In this document: in pieces, positions 1 through 13,975 of the stretch
How positions within the stretch are numbered: position 1 is the stretch's first letter
Layout of the letters: each line of letters opens with the position of its first letter
From: Eriocheir sinensis
Taxonomy: Eukaryota; Arthropoda; Malacostraca; Decapoda; Varunidae
Direction of reading: 5' to 3'
Length of the DNA stretch: 64,000 nucleotides
Assembly (NCBI RefSeq): GCF_024679095.1
Contig: NW_026111612.1
Coordinates: 259,501-323,500 of the forward strand
Notes under the pieces: generated by a model
Database searches by the model: none
Seen by the model: the letters and a program-made list of their open reading frames with translations, nothing else
What the model was told of the DNA's origin: nothing
Program-made: the position numbers and the translations under genes

Positions 1-261
1 AATGTATTTATGTGCGTTGCTCTTTCACCGGAAGTGTTGATCTTCCGGTAATGACTCGCCAGAACTTGCAATGTTCGGGTGTCATCATTTACTGATTTAG
101 TGTCAGCCAAGCTTTTGTTCTCATGGCCATAAGCACCTACGTGTTCCATAACATCCTAGCAAAGGCACTGAGCTTGTGTTTCGACACATGCATTCGTATG
201 TTAAATATCATTAACTATTCCACACCTTTACACGCCCAAAGACTAGCTGTCGCCTTGGCCA
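1..261. other. unassigned sequence beside a transposon relic
   Basis: No convincing coding sequence or repeat is visible. It lies just past the 3' end of the minus-strand transposon-derived pseudogene and could hold its untranslated end, but nothing proves that. Confidence 0.3.
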
Positions 262-2085
262 CTACCTTGTCAGGTAAGACACCAGCATCTTAAGAAATTG
301 AAGGTCTTGTGCCGGGGCTGCAGCTGGAGATGGCGTATGGAACCAAGACACGATGTACGTCGAGATGCTGAAAGCGATGAATCGTTGAACTCCATATTTT
401 TCGCTTGCAGTGAAGCGAAAATGCTCTGAATTTTGGAGCAGGTAGATCTTGATGGCGTAGATGAGTTTTGCCATCCAGCGGGCATGGTGAAGGGCACCAG
501 GATGCAATATCCTGATCCCACGCTCTGGCTGTCCACCCAAGATGATTATAGACAGCTCTAGTAGCTCCCTGTAGTCGTCTGGTGGCATGTGTTCTTCCAG
601 TAGTCGGTTGAACCCAATCATGAGGTCATTGCCACGTTCAAGATGTGGTGGCATGTCTGTCTGTGAACGGCTCAGGCAGAGATTTGTCCAAGTCCTTCCA
701 CTTGGTCTGAAATAGCTTGAAGAGAGAAATGTCAGGCCTAGAGGAATGGCCAATGCATGCTGTAAATGCCTTCTCGTACACCAATTCCATGATGTGATGA
801 CAACAAGCGAGGTGAAGAACTCTGCTTTTGAGCTGTTGCTCGATTATGGCACATGCCCCTGCCAAAATCACTGTGTTCGAAGCTGTGGTGTCACAGGATA
901 GGGCAGAAATGTGATCCGTTACTCCTCAGTCTTAGAGAGTAGTCATCACAGCATCGCTCATTGCTTGTCCAGTGCCACTGGGAAGGATTGGGACTCCCAA
1001 TAGATTTGCAACACCATGTCCTGATACCAGAACAGAAAGTCGGTCGCCTGTAGCTGCAGCACCACCTGCCATTGTCTGCACCATCTTGCCATCCCAGTGC
1101 ACAACCAGCAGCACCAAAGGCCTGAACGAATTTTTAATTTCCTTGGCAGCCTATGCACGAAACTTCATCCGGTCTCGCCGGAAGGACTCGCGGATTAACA
1201 CCAGCTCTTTGGGGTCATGACCAAGGGTTTTTGCAGCTGGTGCAAGTATATGAACTGCACGATCGGATATCTTGGCACTATCCATCACAGCTGAGAGTTG
1301 TGCATTCATGATTTTCTTCGAGCTCCTGGTGCACTTTATTGGGGGTATGACGACTGAAGATGGCCCTGCAACACAGCTGTCAGCAGCCTCTTCTGCACCA
1401 TGACACTGAAAAGGGGAATGAATGGGACTGGAGCTGCTGGAACTTGATGTAGAGCTGGATACCAGTTCAGTTATTTCTTCCAGTTTACGCTTTTCAGCTT
1501 GAGAGCGCTTCATTCGCTGTTCTTTCCTCTCTTCATCCCTCTGCTGTTGTTCTTTTCAACGTGCAAGAGACATGACCCGTGTTGTTGCCATTGTGCCCCG
1601 GCACACCTCCTTCCTCTGTGCTCATAGAAATTCCCTGTCCTCGGCGATTGTAATCATTGAAATTGCATCTTCATGTGCAATGTCAAAGAGGCGATAGGGG
1701 GACAGAAGAAAATCATTCTCATTCTTCTGTTGTTTTTCTGTTTGCCCGTTTTTTTCTCCTTTAGACTTTTCCAGTTATCATGTAGTCGTACAACTTTCTC
1801 TCTCGCTTGCTGCACTTTCTGCATTGGAATATCTGCTTGATCCCAGAAGGTACTCACTAGGTTAATCGTTTCCGCTGCTGCTTCCTTGGTCTTCATCTTC
1901 TGGTTAAGATGGAGGTAGAGATAGTATTGAAGCACCTGTTTGCATGTTGGCAGCATGCTCCCCATGATAGTAGACTCGACTGAATCAAGTAGGTAGACAC
2001 TTGTCATAGCTCTGGCTCCAGATGCCATGGTACCATAAAAAAAAAAAAAGGCCCTTATTGTCAAGGCTGCAGTGTAGAACTGCAT
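262..2085 (-). pseudogene. decayed transposon-derived protein gene of the type annotated in arthropods as 'Cc8L18.2-like'
   Basis: Reading the minus strand from 2085 gives an N-terminal part (residue run VLQYYLYLHL, then FWDQADIPMQ), a segment LFDIAHEDA near 1690, a Ser-rich linker near 1450, VVHWDGKMV near 1080, CDTTASNT near 875, LACCHHIMELV near 790 and HHARWMAKLIYAIKIYLL near 470. This order matches my memory of a multicopy arthropod family with a transposase-like, possibly RNase-H-type core; the Asp of CDTTASN would be a candidate first acidic residue (inference). The copy is dead: frameshifts near 1706 and 655, and in-frame stops at 1622-1624, 1556-1558, 1151-1153, 932-934 and 926-928. 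From about 1706 to 638 a single frame runs through these stops, so they are point mutations. The true element ends are not seen. Confidence is good for the relic, moderate for the family name. Confidence 0.65.
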
Positions 2086-2242
2086 ATAGTAAAGAGGGAA
2101 GCGACACTATGCATCTGTCTCTCACAGCATCACCCAAGCAACTACTGTAAATATCATGGTATAGTGGAAGCGGTAGTGAGTCAGTGTTAGGCTGTTCCCA
2201 AATTCTACAAGATTTTTATGACACTAATGAACAGTGGCAGAT

Positions 2243-3010
<768 letters not shown>

Positions 3011-3056
<46 letters not shown>
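3011..3056. repeat. (TTA)n microsatellite
   Basis: About fifteen TTA units in a row. Confidence 0.97.
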
Positions 3057-3159
3057 GAATGTATATTATACAAATGTTATATATCATTTGAAAGAGCATT
3101 TCATTGGGATTTCAAGAATGTATACATCTGTCTTTACAAAAATTCTGGACAGGGAAAAT

Positions 3160-3336
3160 AGAGAAAAATATGATATCATTTGTGTGAAAGAGTAAAAAAT
3201 GTGATTGACTATGACAAAATCATAGTCAGTCACCTTTTCAAAGGTCAATGACCTTTTACAGCAGTGTCAATGTCAGATTTGGGTTTGCCATGCCCTAAAA
3301 CATAGAAATCCATGCCTCATTTGTTGTTATACAGGT

Positions 3337-3379
<43 letters not shown>

Positions 3380-3573
3380 TTGTTTTTTTTTGAGGTATCT
3401 TACTGTTCTGCTTTGGTTCATACGCATAATTTTCGTAACCTTTGTTTACATTATGTGCGATAACTTGTAACAGCTGCGCTTCTCAGATGGCCATTATATC
3501 TCATTAAAAACCTGAGATTCCAGGCTTTCAGAAAAGGTATAGTAGCCTTTGCCACTCTTTCGGTAACGACTAA
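3160..3573 (+). repeat. tandem duplication, copy 1 (with a poly(T) tract)
   Basis: Begins around 'gagaaaaatatgatatcatt', carries 'gggtttgccatgccctaaaa' near 3281, and ends with 'ctttgccactctttcggtaac' near 3549-3569. The same landmarks recur in the same order from 3574. A poly(T)-rich insert at 3338-3391 is specific to this copy. No coding potential seen. Confidence 0.85.
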
Positions 3574-4957
3574 CAGAGAGAAATGTGATATCATTTAGTA
3601 AAGTAAAAAAAGATGTGATTGACCATGCCAAAAGGTCATGACCTTGTCAAATTTGGGTTTGCCATGCCCTAAAACATAGGAATCCATGCCTCATTTGTTG
3701 TACCATTTTTAGAATTTGAGATATAGGTCAACCGGGGTGATTCAGACCAGGTTTTGACAGACTGATTTAGCTCCCATATTTTTTGAAATAAAAAAAGACT
3801 ATTCAATGCAAATATAAATGAGTCATTGCCTATGTGATACTGGAGTTAAAACTAATTTCCACTGTAACTTATAAAGATACATATCAAAAAGTGTGGACCA
3901 CATTGTAGAGAAAAAATGGGGTGATTTGGACTATACTCTGGGGTGATTGTTGACCAGCCTGGGGTGATTATGGACCAACATAAAAAATCATTAATTTCCT
4001 TCAAAAATATTAGCTGGTCATATTCAGAGATTAACAACAAATGTAATTTGGTTATGACTTTACTTTGACCTCACAGTAAAAAAAATATGAAAAAACATAG
4101 ATACAGAAATTAATGCTTCCTTTATGTCTTCTGTTTTAGTTTCATACCTCAGCAAACTCCTTTACATAGAGTGTAAAGTTATTGTATTCATTTAGAAGAC
4201 TTTTCAAATAAAAAATGAAAGGCACTGTACTCCTTACAATCAATGGACCATGAAAAATGAACTTCGGTGTACAGAACAAATATCATCCCTGAGTCCAGTC
4301 AAAAAGACTACTATTAGATTTGTTATACATGAACGTCAAGGTTACATTATCATTGTCCATTTGCAAAACTCTTCCACCATAATAGTTTTTGTCAAAGTAC
4401 ACTGCATAGTAACTATCTATATAAATTCTTTGCTGTGTATCCAGATATTTGTTTCTTTTCCCAATTTTTGTAGTTATTTTTCTTCCCTATCTCAGATTTA
4501 TTCCCCTCTGCTGATAGAGATATGGTTGTGAAAGTGGAATGTGTTTCCTCTACCACTTCATTCTTGCATTCCTCTTCTGCAAAGCTCATTCATTTTTGTT
4601 TCATCATTTGTTACACATCGATTTATGGGTCCATAATCACACTCAAAATGCTAGAATAGTTGCTCAACTACATGGGATATGCAGAACAGCATAACTTCCA
4701 TTTATATAGAAACCAGAGCCCAAAGAAAGTAGGTGGTCCAAATCACCCTGGTCCACCTTAAGGTCCGAAACACCCTGATTGACCTATTCTGCTTTGGTTC
4801 GTACGCATAATTTTCGCAACCTTAGTTTACATTATGTGCAATAACTTGTAACAGCTACGCTTCTTAGATGGCCATCACATATGTCATTAAAAAGCTGAGA
4901 TTCCAGGCTTTCAGAAAAGGTATGGCAACCTTTGCCACTCTTTTGGTAACAATAAAC
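3574..4957 (+). repeat. tandem duplication, copy 2, split by a TIR element
   Basis: Resumes the unit of 3160-3573 directly: 'agagagaaatgtgatatcat' near 3575, 'gggtttgccatgccctaaaa' near 3655, then after an interruption 'ttctgctttggttcgtacgc' near 4788 and 'ctttgccactcttttggtaa' near 4931. The two copies differ by scattered substitutions. The interruption is the element at 3726-4784. Confidence 0.85.
3726..4784. mobile_element. non-autonomous TIR DNA transposon (about 1.06 kb) with TA target duplication
   Basis: Left end reads GGTCAACCGGGGTGATTCAG; the right end, reverse complemented, reads GGTCAATCAGGGTGTTTCGG, so the termini are imperfect inverted repeats. TA dinucleotides flank both ends (3724-3725 and 4785-4786). 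Variants of GGGGTGATTNNGGACC recur inside the left third (near 3918, 3940 and 3962) and inverted near 4737, as subterminal repeats. It carries no transposase frame. TA duplication suits Tc1/mariner/pogo-type elements; the superfamily is inference. Confidence 0.75.
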
Positions 4958-5026
4958 CCCTCAGTGTTAGATCCAGCTCGAGGTGAAGGGGGGAGCTGAT
5001 ATACAAGATGGGTGCCTTACCATACC

Positions 5027-6817
<1,791 letters not shown>

Positions 6818-6901
<84 letters not shown>
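6818..6901. repeat. (AT)n microsatellite, about 84 bp
   Basis: Uninterrupted AT alternation bordering the right end of the candidate fold-back element. Confidence 0.98.
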
Positions 6902-6903
<2 letters not shown>

Positions 6904-7500
6904 TCCCCTTAGAACCTAAACTGCCCTTTCAAAGATTCACCGAGATGGGGTGGTGGGGGTCATAAGTTATTTATTCAAAGAATAAATATTTCGATAGTCC
7001 TTTTTTTTTTTTTTTTTTTTTTTTTTAAGGAAACCATATCTATTTAGTATTTAGCAGCAAATCTTTACTTTTCCTATTAAGAAAGTATATACTGAATAAA
7101 AAATTGTTCTATGTAAATTAATTACTTGCTACCCTTGTCTCTCTAATAATACACCAGTGCCCGGATGCTCAAAGGTGGTTGTAAGTCAGGCAATGGTTGT
7201 AAGTCACTGGTCCCATCGTTAGTTAGCTCCATACTAGGACCGTCCTGTGCCGCAGTGCACAGCCCGGTTGCCACGGGGTACTAAGGGTTGGTCCTATGGT
7301 TCACGAGTGAGGCGGTAGAGGGCGGGCAGCGATTACCAGCTGCTGTGATTGCAACCAATGGAAATCATCGAAACAAAGAAGACAGCCAATCAGGATCAAG
7401 GAAGGTGATTGCAAACAAATGGCACCAGCAACGAAAACTACCACGAGTAAGTATTTTCTCTAGTCCGTACAGCCAAGCTAAGCTGGGGAAGACTAGTGAG
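6902..7500. other. non-coding stretch with a poly(T) run
   Basis: Contains a 26-base T run at 7001-7026. The remainder has short open frames only and nothing I recognise. Confidence 0.5.
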
Positions 7501-8000
7501 TAGCCTATTGGCCGGAGAGGAGGTTACCGTGCTGGAAATAACGATGGTCAAGAACTTTAGATGTGGGACAGTTGTCAGGCGCAGCAGAGAGGTGTGTGTT
7601 AGAGGTGAACAACGTTTGCAAAGTGTGTGGGTACAAGAGGAAGTTAGAGGCTCAGGAATGCATGATACATGCATTGAGGAGAGATGAGGAGCTGAGGAAG
7701 AGATTTGACAGTGCTCAGGAGGCAAGTCTTGGGAGCCGCCTGGCAAGGGCGGTGGACAAGGGAGAGGCAGGTGGGAGCACTGGTGCCTGATGGGGAAGTA
7801 GGTATGACATTCATGTATGTTTGAAAGGGGGTTGACGATATGATAGAGCACATGCTACTTGAGTGATGTACGTATATAAGAGAGAAAAGGGGATTATGGT
7901 AACAGTAGTAACATAATGGAATAGAATGTTGGAGAGGGATGTAAAAAGGGTGATTAAATTCATGCAGTATTATTTCAGCTGAGGTAATTTTCAAAGATGA
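7500..8000 (+). pseudogene. possible LINE ORF2 C-terminal relic (zinc-knuckle region)
   Basis: Around 7836 one frame reads VDDMIEHMLLE, stop, CTYIREKRG, which resembles the 'C..C...E...H.LLEC..Y..ER' tail found after the reverse transcriptase in many non-LTR retrotransposons. The frame has a stop (TGA) just before the expected Cys and upstream Cys residues lie out of frame. An open stretch at 7563-7790 (VCKVCGYKRK) contains a CxxC pair but I cannot place it. Weak evidence. Confidence 0.3.
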
Positions 8001-8237
8001 CAGTTGTCATTCAGTAGATCATGTCATTCTTAATCATCAGAAATCATTTTCAAGACTCAATTCGGACCTGTCACATTGCATACATCTTGTCATTCTTAGT
8101 CAGTTGAGGTCATCTTCAAGCCGACAATTCTTGTTTCATAGTTCAATTCTTGTCATTTTCCATCTTTTGTTCCTCAGATATATTTTTGCAAATTGATATC
8201 AGATTTATTTCCATTTATTTCATTTTGGTACCAGGCC

Positions 8238-8257
8238 TTAGGTTAGGTTAGGTTAGG
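8238..8257 (+). repeat. four TTAGG units (arthropod telomere-type motif), internal
   Basis: Four exact TTAGG pentamers in tandem followed by TTG. Too short to be a telomere; best called an interstitial telomere-like motif. Confidence 0.7.
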
Positions 8258-8595
8258 TTGTCGCCTGCGAGAGTGGAGTGCTTCGTTCCAACCAACTGGA
8301 GGAGGGTGGTGTCTAATGGTGGAGACTAATCCCACCCAGATTGCTGGCCCCAGTCTAAGAGATAGGCAATGGATTAGCTCTAGTGAATGCAGCACGCTCA
8401 ATGGCAAAAACAGTGTATGCTCTTATCAAGATGTGTGAGACTGATGAGAAGGTGTTCTACACTAAACTCAACTCTGTACTAGATCATTGCCCCTAATGGG
8501 ACACACTCATACCTAGAAGCTAGTCAATACATTGTTTAATTTTGCATGTGAATCTTGTGAAAGGCATATACAGTTTTATCATACATATACTGTAT

Positions 8596-9484
8596 CTCAT
8601 CAATGATCTTCTTTCCATAACAAACTGTCCTGTCCACTCGTACGCCGACGACTCCACTCTGCATTATTCAACTTCTTTCAATAGAAGACCATCAAAACAG
8701 GAAGTACACGACTCCAGACTGGAGGCTGCAGAACGCTTAACCTCAGACCTTGCTATCATTTCCGATTGGGGCAGAAGGAACCTTGTGTCCTTCAATGCCT
8801 CAAAAACTCAATTTCTCCACCTATCAACATGACACAATCTTCCAAACACCTATCCCCTATTCTTCGACAACACTCAGCTGTCACCTTCTTCAACACTAAA
8901 CATCCTCGGTCTATCCTTAACTCAAAATCGCAACTGGAAACTTCATAGCTCCTCTCTCGCTAAATCAGCTTCCTCGAGGTTGGGCATTCTGTATCGTCTC
9001 CGCCAGTTCTTCTCCCCCGCGCAGTTACTATCCATATACAGGGGCTCTCCTCCTCATACTGATAATCTTCTACCTCTTAAATTCCGCTGCAATGTTGCCT
9101 CTCTATCTTCTATCGATATTTCCACGCTGACTGCTCTTCTGAACTTGCCAACTGCATGCCTCCCCCCCTCCCGCGGCCCCGCTGCACTCGACTTTCTACT
9201 CATGCTCATCCCTGTACTGTCCAAACCCCTTATGCAAGAGTTAACCAGCATCTTCACTCTTTCATCCCTCATGCTGGTAAACTCTGGAACAATCTTCCTT
9301 CATCTGTATTTCCTCCTGCCTACGACTTGAACTCTTTCAAGAGGAGGGTATCAGGACACCTCTCCTCCCAAATTTGACCTTGGTTTTGGGCACCTCTTGA
9401 TTAATTTATGGAAGCAGCGATTAGCAGGCTTTTTTTGTGTGTGCCCTTGAGCTGCCTCCTTTGTTGTAAAAAAAAAAAAAAAAC
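8596..9484 (+). mobile_element. jockey/I-like LINE, 5'-truncated copy (subfamily 2)
   Basis: Translation picks up in the reverse transcriptase at INDLLSITNCPVHSYADDST (YADD catalytic box near 8640) and runs through ISDWGRRNLVSFNASKTQF and YRLRQFFSPAQLLSIYRG to the C-terminal GKLWNNLPSSVFPPAYDLNS. A stop occurs near 8830, a deletion of roughly 90 bp near 9040 removes the LVRPRMEYASHVWGG block, and other small indels shift the frame. The 3' untranslated region carries the family's 'cccttgagctgcctcctttg' block and ends in a poly(A) tail near 9470-9484. The 5' end is at about 8596. It shares diagnostic residues (QEVHDS, GRRN) with the copy at 37895-39317. Confidence 0.88.
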
Positions 9485-9780
9485 TATACAAGCAGGATAA
9501 GGTTTTCTCATGTGCAGACTTATATAGCATGAATAGTTTTCTTGTAGATTGTATGCAAACCCAGTCATATAGTAGATTTTTTTTTGGTAATACTTTATAA
9601 GAAGTCCGCCTCCCCCTTCGCCACTCCAGCCCCCCCCTACCCCTCAAGACAAGCCTGGGGAACTGGGGTTTGGGGGGAAGCCAAAATCACTGAAAAATGG
9701 GTTTCCAAAATTTCCCTAGAAAAATCCCTAAATTAAGGAAAAATCCCTAGTCTCGAAAGTAAGGAAAGTCCCAACTATAT
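9485..9780. other. unassigned sequence downstream of a LINE tail
   Basis: Mixed composition with C-rich and A-rich patches. No coding or repeat family identified. Confidence 0.4.
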
Positions 9781-10140
9781 AACCTAACAGCCCCCCTCGC
9801 CCCCCTGCTAACCAAGGGGGGCTGCGCCCACCCTGGACCCCCCCCCCCCCCACATGTATGATGCGCCGGAAAATCTTTTTTTTTTTTTTTTTCTTAGGTG
9901 GGGGAGCATATTTAAACTACTCCAACCGAACTTTATGACCTGCTAACGAGGGGGCTTCGCCCCCCTCGACCCCCTCCTAACCAAGGAGGGCGCATTTTTC
10001 GACACCGCCGGTCGACCGGGCGCATCGCCGATATCTTTGAAAATTTTAAAGTTGACCGGCGGTGGTCGGCTGCGTCTACGGTCCTCAGGGTCGACCGGCG
10101 GTAGACCGGCGGTCTGCCGCCGACAATCCCCGATCTTACA
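9781..10140. repeat. GC-rich short inverted repeats and hairpin units
   Basis: Two related blocks share 'ctgctaac..agggggctkcgcccmcc' (near 9798-9838 and 9941-9972); the second, GGGGGCTTCGCCCCC, is a perfect stem around CTTCG-like loop bases. Between 10000 and 10130 the motif GACCGGCGGT recurs in both orientations. A poly(C) run (near 9838-9851) and a poly(T) run near 9877-9892 lie between. No RNA gene is recognised. Confidence 0.6.
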
Positions 10141-10224
10141 GCCGGTCGTCCGGCAACTGGCTTATCGGGAGTCATCGGGGACTGTCGCGACCGGGACCGG
10201 GAATGTGTGAGAGCCCCTTTACGT

Positions 10225-10560
10225 TCAGTTCTTTAACGCCTGGGACAATTTCTACGGCCAGAGTAAACTCTTCCACAGGGACGGAATACACCTGTCCCCC
10301 CATCGGGGCAGCCAGATTCGGGAGGCTCCTCAACGATGCAGTACGTGACACCCGATCAAAAAACCGCTCTCAGCCACGTCCCTCCACCCCGACCGCGTAA
10401 ATAGACGCCATGCATCGCAACAAACGCGTAACCATGAACCCGCAAGTACCACCACCTCTATTACCAAGCCTCAAGATAACCTAAGAGTCCTTAGTTTCAA
10501 TGCGCGTAGCCTAAGAAACAAGTTTGATGAACTGAGATGTCTTGCTTTGACAGAAAATTT
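10225..10560 (+). pseudogene. CR1-like LINE fragment: ORF1 esterase end plus ORF2 start
   Basis: The frame FNAWDNFYGQSKLFHRDGIHLSP near 10234-10298, continued one base out of frame by IGAARFGRLLNDAVRD, matches the end of the SGNH-esterase-type ORF1 of CR1/L2-like LINEs (DGIH would supply the catalytic Asp and His). About 60 bp beyond its stop at 10400, a second frame gives LRVLSFNARSLRNKFDELRC, the usual start of the apurinic endonuclease domain of ORF2. The extra C near 10299 and other indels break both frames. It is cut off near 10560 by an oppositely oriented copy. Confidence 0.75.
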
Positions 10561-13500
10561 GGCGTATTTACATAGATAGATTTACATAAGAAAATCCAGA
10601 CCACACAGACATAGATCCAGACTGGTCTGTCCTTAAACTCAAAGTGATTTTACATTAATCAGAAGACTCCAAAACGTTGCATTTTCTACTCTAGTTGATA
10701 TTAAGTTACGCGGAGGAAGTGACGGTCGAGCTTATTTTGAAGGAGTCAATCGTGTTACACTGGACCACTGATGATGGGGAACTTATTCGATACTCGCTAC
10801 TACAACGTTGGTGAAAGAACGATTTGGTGCAGTCCTGAATTTACTTGTCTACATCAGGTTTTACGCCATTGTTCCTCGTGCGCAAAGTGTGTCATCGGTC
10901 ACCAAAGCTTAATGTTGATCTGTCTACATTCGTACAAACCATTAAGTATTTTTTAAAACATTCGATCAGTTTCCTCGGAGGCGACGTTTCTCAAGAGGAA
11001 ACATGTTAAGGGTAGAAAAGCCTTTTCTTCGTAGGATTTTGTTGCGCAAGGAAGGGATCAATTTCGTTGCCCGACTGAACACCTTCTAATTTAGCAATAT
11101 CCTTTGCATGGTGGGGGAGACGACCAAAACTGTACCGCATATTCCAAGTGGGTCTGACCTAAACTGTTGTAGAGGCAGAATTATTACATCTTTATTCTTA
11201 AATAAAAAGTTTCTTTTAATGAAGTAACCTTCTGTTCGCTATTTGCTGCATCGATGCATTGCTGTGAAATTTGAGGTTTGACGCGATTTTATTTAAGTCC
11301 TTGACGCATTGAACGCTTTGGGTTAACGCCGCGCATTTCGTAATCAAACTTTTATTCCTCGTTAACTTGGGGCCTAGCTTGTCTACGTTAAAAGGCATCT
11401 CATCTATCCGACCAAGCTGAAATTTTGTGCAAATCCTCTTGGAGGCTTTGCCTGTCTTCGTCAGTGAGAACCGAGTTGCAATCTTTGTGTCGTCTGCAAA
11501 TTTACTAATGCGGTTATTGGGTCCAACATCACGTCGTTGATGTAAAATAATGAAGAAAGAGCACTGGGCCAGAACCGAGCCCTGAGGACGCCACTAGTGA
11601 CAGGCGCCCACTCTGAGTTAAATCCGTCAATACTACTCTTTGTTGTCACATTTGCTCAACCAATTCGCGATCCATTGGTTTTACCTGACCGTCAGCCACC
11701 TATTTGTTTTAATTTGTAAAGTAATTTATGATGCGGGACTTTATCAAACGCTTTCTGGAAATCAAGATAGACTACGTCCAGTGATTTGAATTCTGCGTCA
11801 TAAACAGTGAAGAGAGAATTAGGATTTATAAAAGGTTAATAGATTTGATAGAGCAGGATCTTTTTGTTTCCCAGGAAGCCATGTTGTGAGTCCCCAATTA
11901 ATGAGTGGCTTTCAGGTAACTCACAATTTTGTCTCTAGTGTATGCCCTCAAGTAGCTTACCTACAACCGAAGTTAGACTAATGGGCCTGTAATTACCTGG
12001 TACTTTTGTCTCCTTTTCTTAAAAATCAGGGTGTCACGTTAGCCTTTTTCCAATCTGAAGGGACAATGCTTGCTTGTCGCAGGACATATTGAACTCTACG
12101 GTTGTGAGGGAGAGTATTTAAACTCTTTGTTTCTTTCAGCAGAGTTGGATATACTTTATCAGGTCCAGGACTTTTATTTGTTTTAAGTGATTTGGAGGGC
12201 TTTAAGGACTTCATCAGGGTTTTATTTCAAAGTTAGACTAATGCATGCTCCAGTTTACATTAGTACTGGTGTTGCAATTGGTGGTGGTGGGAGGACTGTT
12301 ATTATTAAACACCGAGAAAAGTAATTATTTAATAGGTTTTGCAACGTGGCTGTCAGTCACTAGTGCACCGTCGCTGTTTATTAAAGGTCCAATTCCACTT
12401 CTGATCGCCTTTCTGTTGACGCGCAACTGAAGAAGGATTTCGGATATTTTACAGTTGGCTGCAATATTTTCTTCTATCTACCTTTGCCCTGATGCATAAT
12501 CTTTTTACTCGTCCTTGCATGTTGTAAAGTCCCTAATGTTTTCGGGCGTGCTTTGAATGCTCTTTAACCTGTAGACAATTTTCTCCTTATTTGGAGTGTT
12601 AATTTCGCTATTAAACCAAGGTGGACTTTGACCGTGTTAATTCTTCTCGCGCAAGGGGACAAATGTGTCTGCTGGTGATAGTGATTTTAAAGAGTTTAGC
12701 CAGGCGTCCTCTGCATTGCCGTCATCTGATAGTTGCATCTATTAGTTTTTGAGTGGTTCTACGAGTTAGCTCTTTTGAAATTGGGCATAGCTTTATTTTC
12801 AGTCACCGATGTTTGAGCTCTAATGTCAGCACTAGTTTATGATCACTTAGGAACCGAGTGTTCCTACCGTGACGTGCAGCTAGGTTATCTTGGAGGTCGT
12901 TATAACAAGGTCAGTATGTTATTTGTCAAGGATTGGTTCCAGAAACCGACGGCTTGGGCATTTTCCTCTAAATTGATCATTATGGGACTCACCTTCTGCT
13001 TGCCCACGACAGTGTCACTTGATCGATATGGGGAGGTTAAAGTCTCCGTATCAGTGGGTCACTTTATTGATTATTAAAAATGAAGGCTTCTTATGGGACG
13101 CATACATTTCAAGATCGCCATCAAGTGATTGCCCCAGGCCTGTAAGTGACAGATATATTTAAATTGACTTTTGCAATGTTTACTCGCACGCACAAAAATG
13201 TTCAACGTTACTGTTTTCTTGGTGTTTTGTCAGTGGGGTTGCAAGTAACGACCAAAGAAGGGCGACACCACCCCTCTACGGTTTACACGATCATTGTTGA
13301 AGAATCTGTAGCCATCTATGTTATATTCGGAACTTAAATCAATATTAGTGGTGTCGATAAATGTTTCGGTTATGTAATTACGTCAAAGTTTTCTGTCAGG
13401 CAAGACATCGCAGTTCATCAAATTTGTTTTCTTAGGCGCCACGCGCATTGAAACTAGGACTCTTAGAGTTATCTTGAAGCTTGGTAATAGAGGTACTGGA

Positions 13501-13975
13501 GGTTCAATGTTACAGGTCTGTTGCGGTGTGAGGTGTCTATTTACGGGCGGGATGGAAGGACGTGGCTGAGGTCGATTTTTGTTGTTCGGGCGTTATTTTG
13601 GCGTTGTTGAGAGCCTTCCAAATCTGGCTGCCCCGATGGGGACAGGTGTGTCATCCCTTTGGAAAATTTCTCTGGCCGTAGAAATCGTTCAGGCGTTGAA
13701 TTCGACGATCAGCTCTCCGCAGAGAGTCTGCAGGCAGTTGTTGGGGCTGAGGCCTTACTGTAGAAGTCGCCTCATCCCATGTCCGTGGTAGAATTCCTGA
13801 AATCAAAATATTGGGGGGTTTAATCTTATACTGCTGGATGATTCCTACACGGTACTTGTCCAGCAGTTCCTCAGACCAGGTCGTGTGGTGACTCGTTTGT
13901 ACCTGTGGAAACAAAGGTAGTCGTGGGAGCCTCAGCGGAGACCTCGTCCAGGGCAGCTGTGATGTCGTCAACACC
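10561..13975 (-). pseudogene. CR1-like LINE, decayed copy spanning ORF1 esterase, endonuclease and reverse transcriptase
   Basis: On the minus strand, 13974-13580 encodes an ORF1 esterase segment (KYRVGIIQQYKIKPPNILIS, then DFYGQRNF); 13460-13000 encodes endonuclease pieces (SFNARG, GDFNLPISI); 12240-12020 has NKSPGPDKVYPTLLKETK and WKKANVTP from the start of the reverse transcriptase; near 11640-11530 come NSEWAPVTSGV and INDVMLDP; and 11400-11216 has the C-terminal MPFNVDK and QSVQCVKDL. The remainder to about 10561 is the frayed C-terminal end. Small deletions interrupt every domain, so it cannot encode a protein. It lies head to head with the copy starting near 14003. Confidence 0.8.

Noticed and set aside
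8238..8257. Chromosome end
   Set aside because: Only four TTAGG units, with ordinary sequence on both sides.
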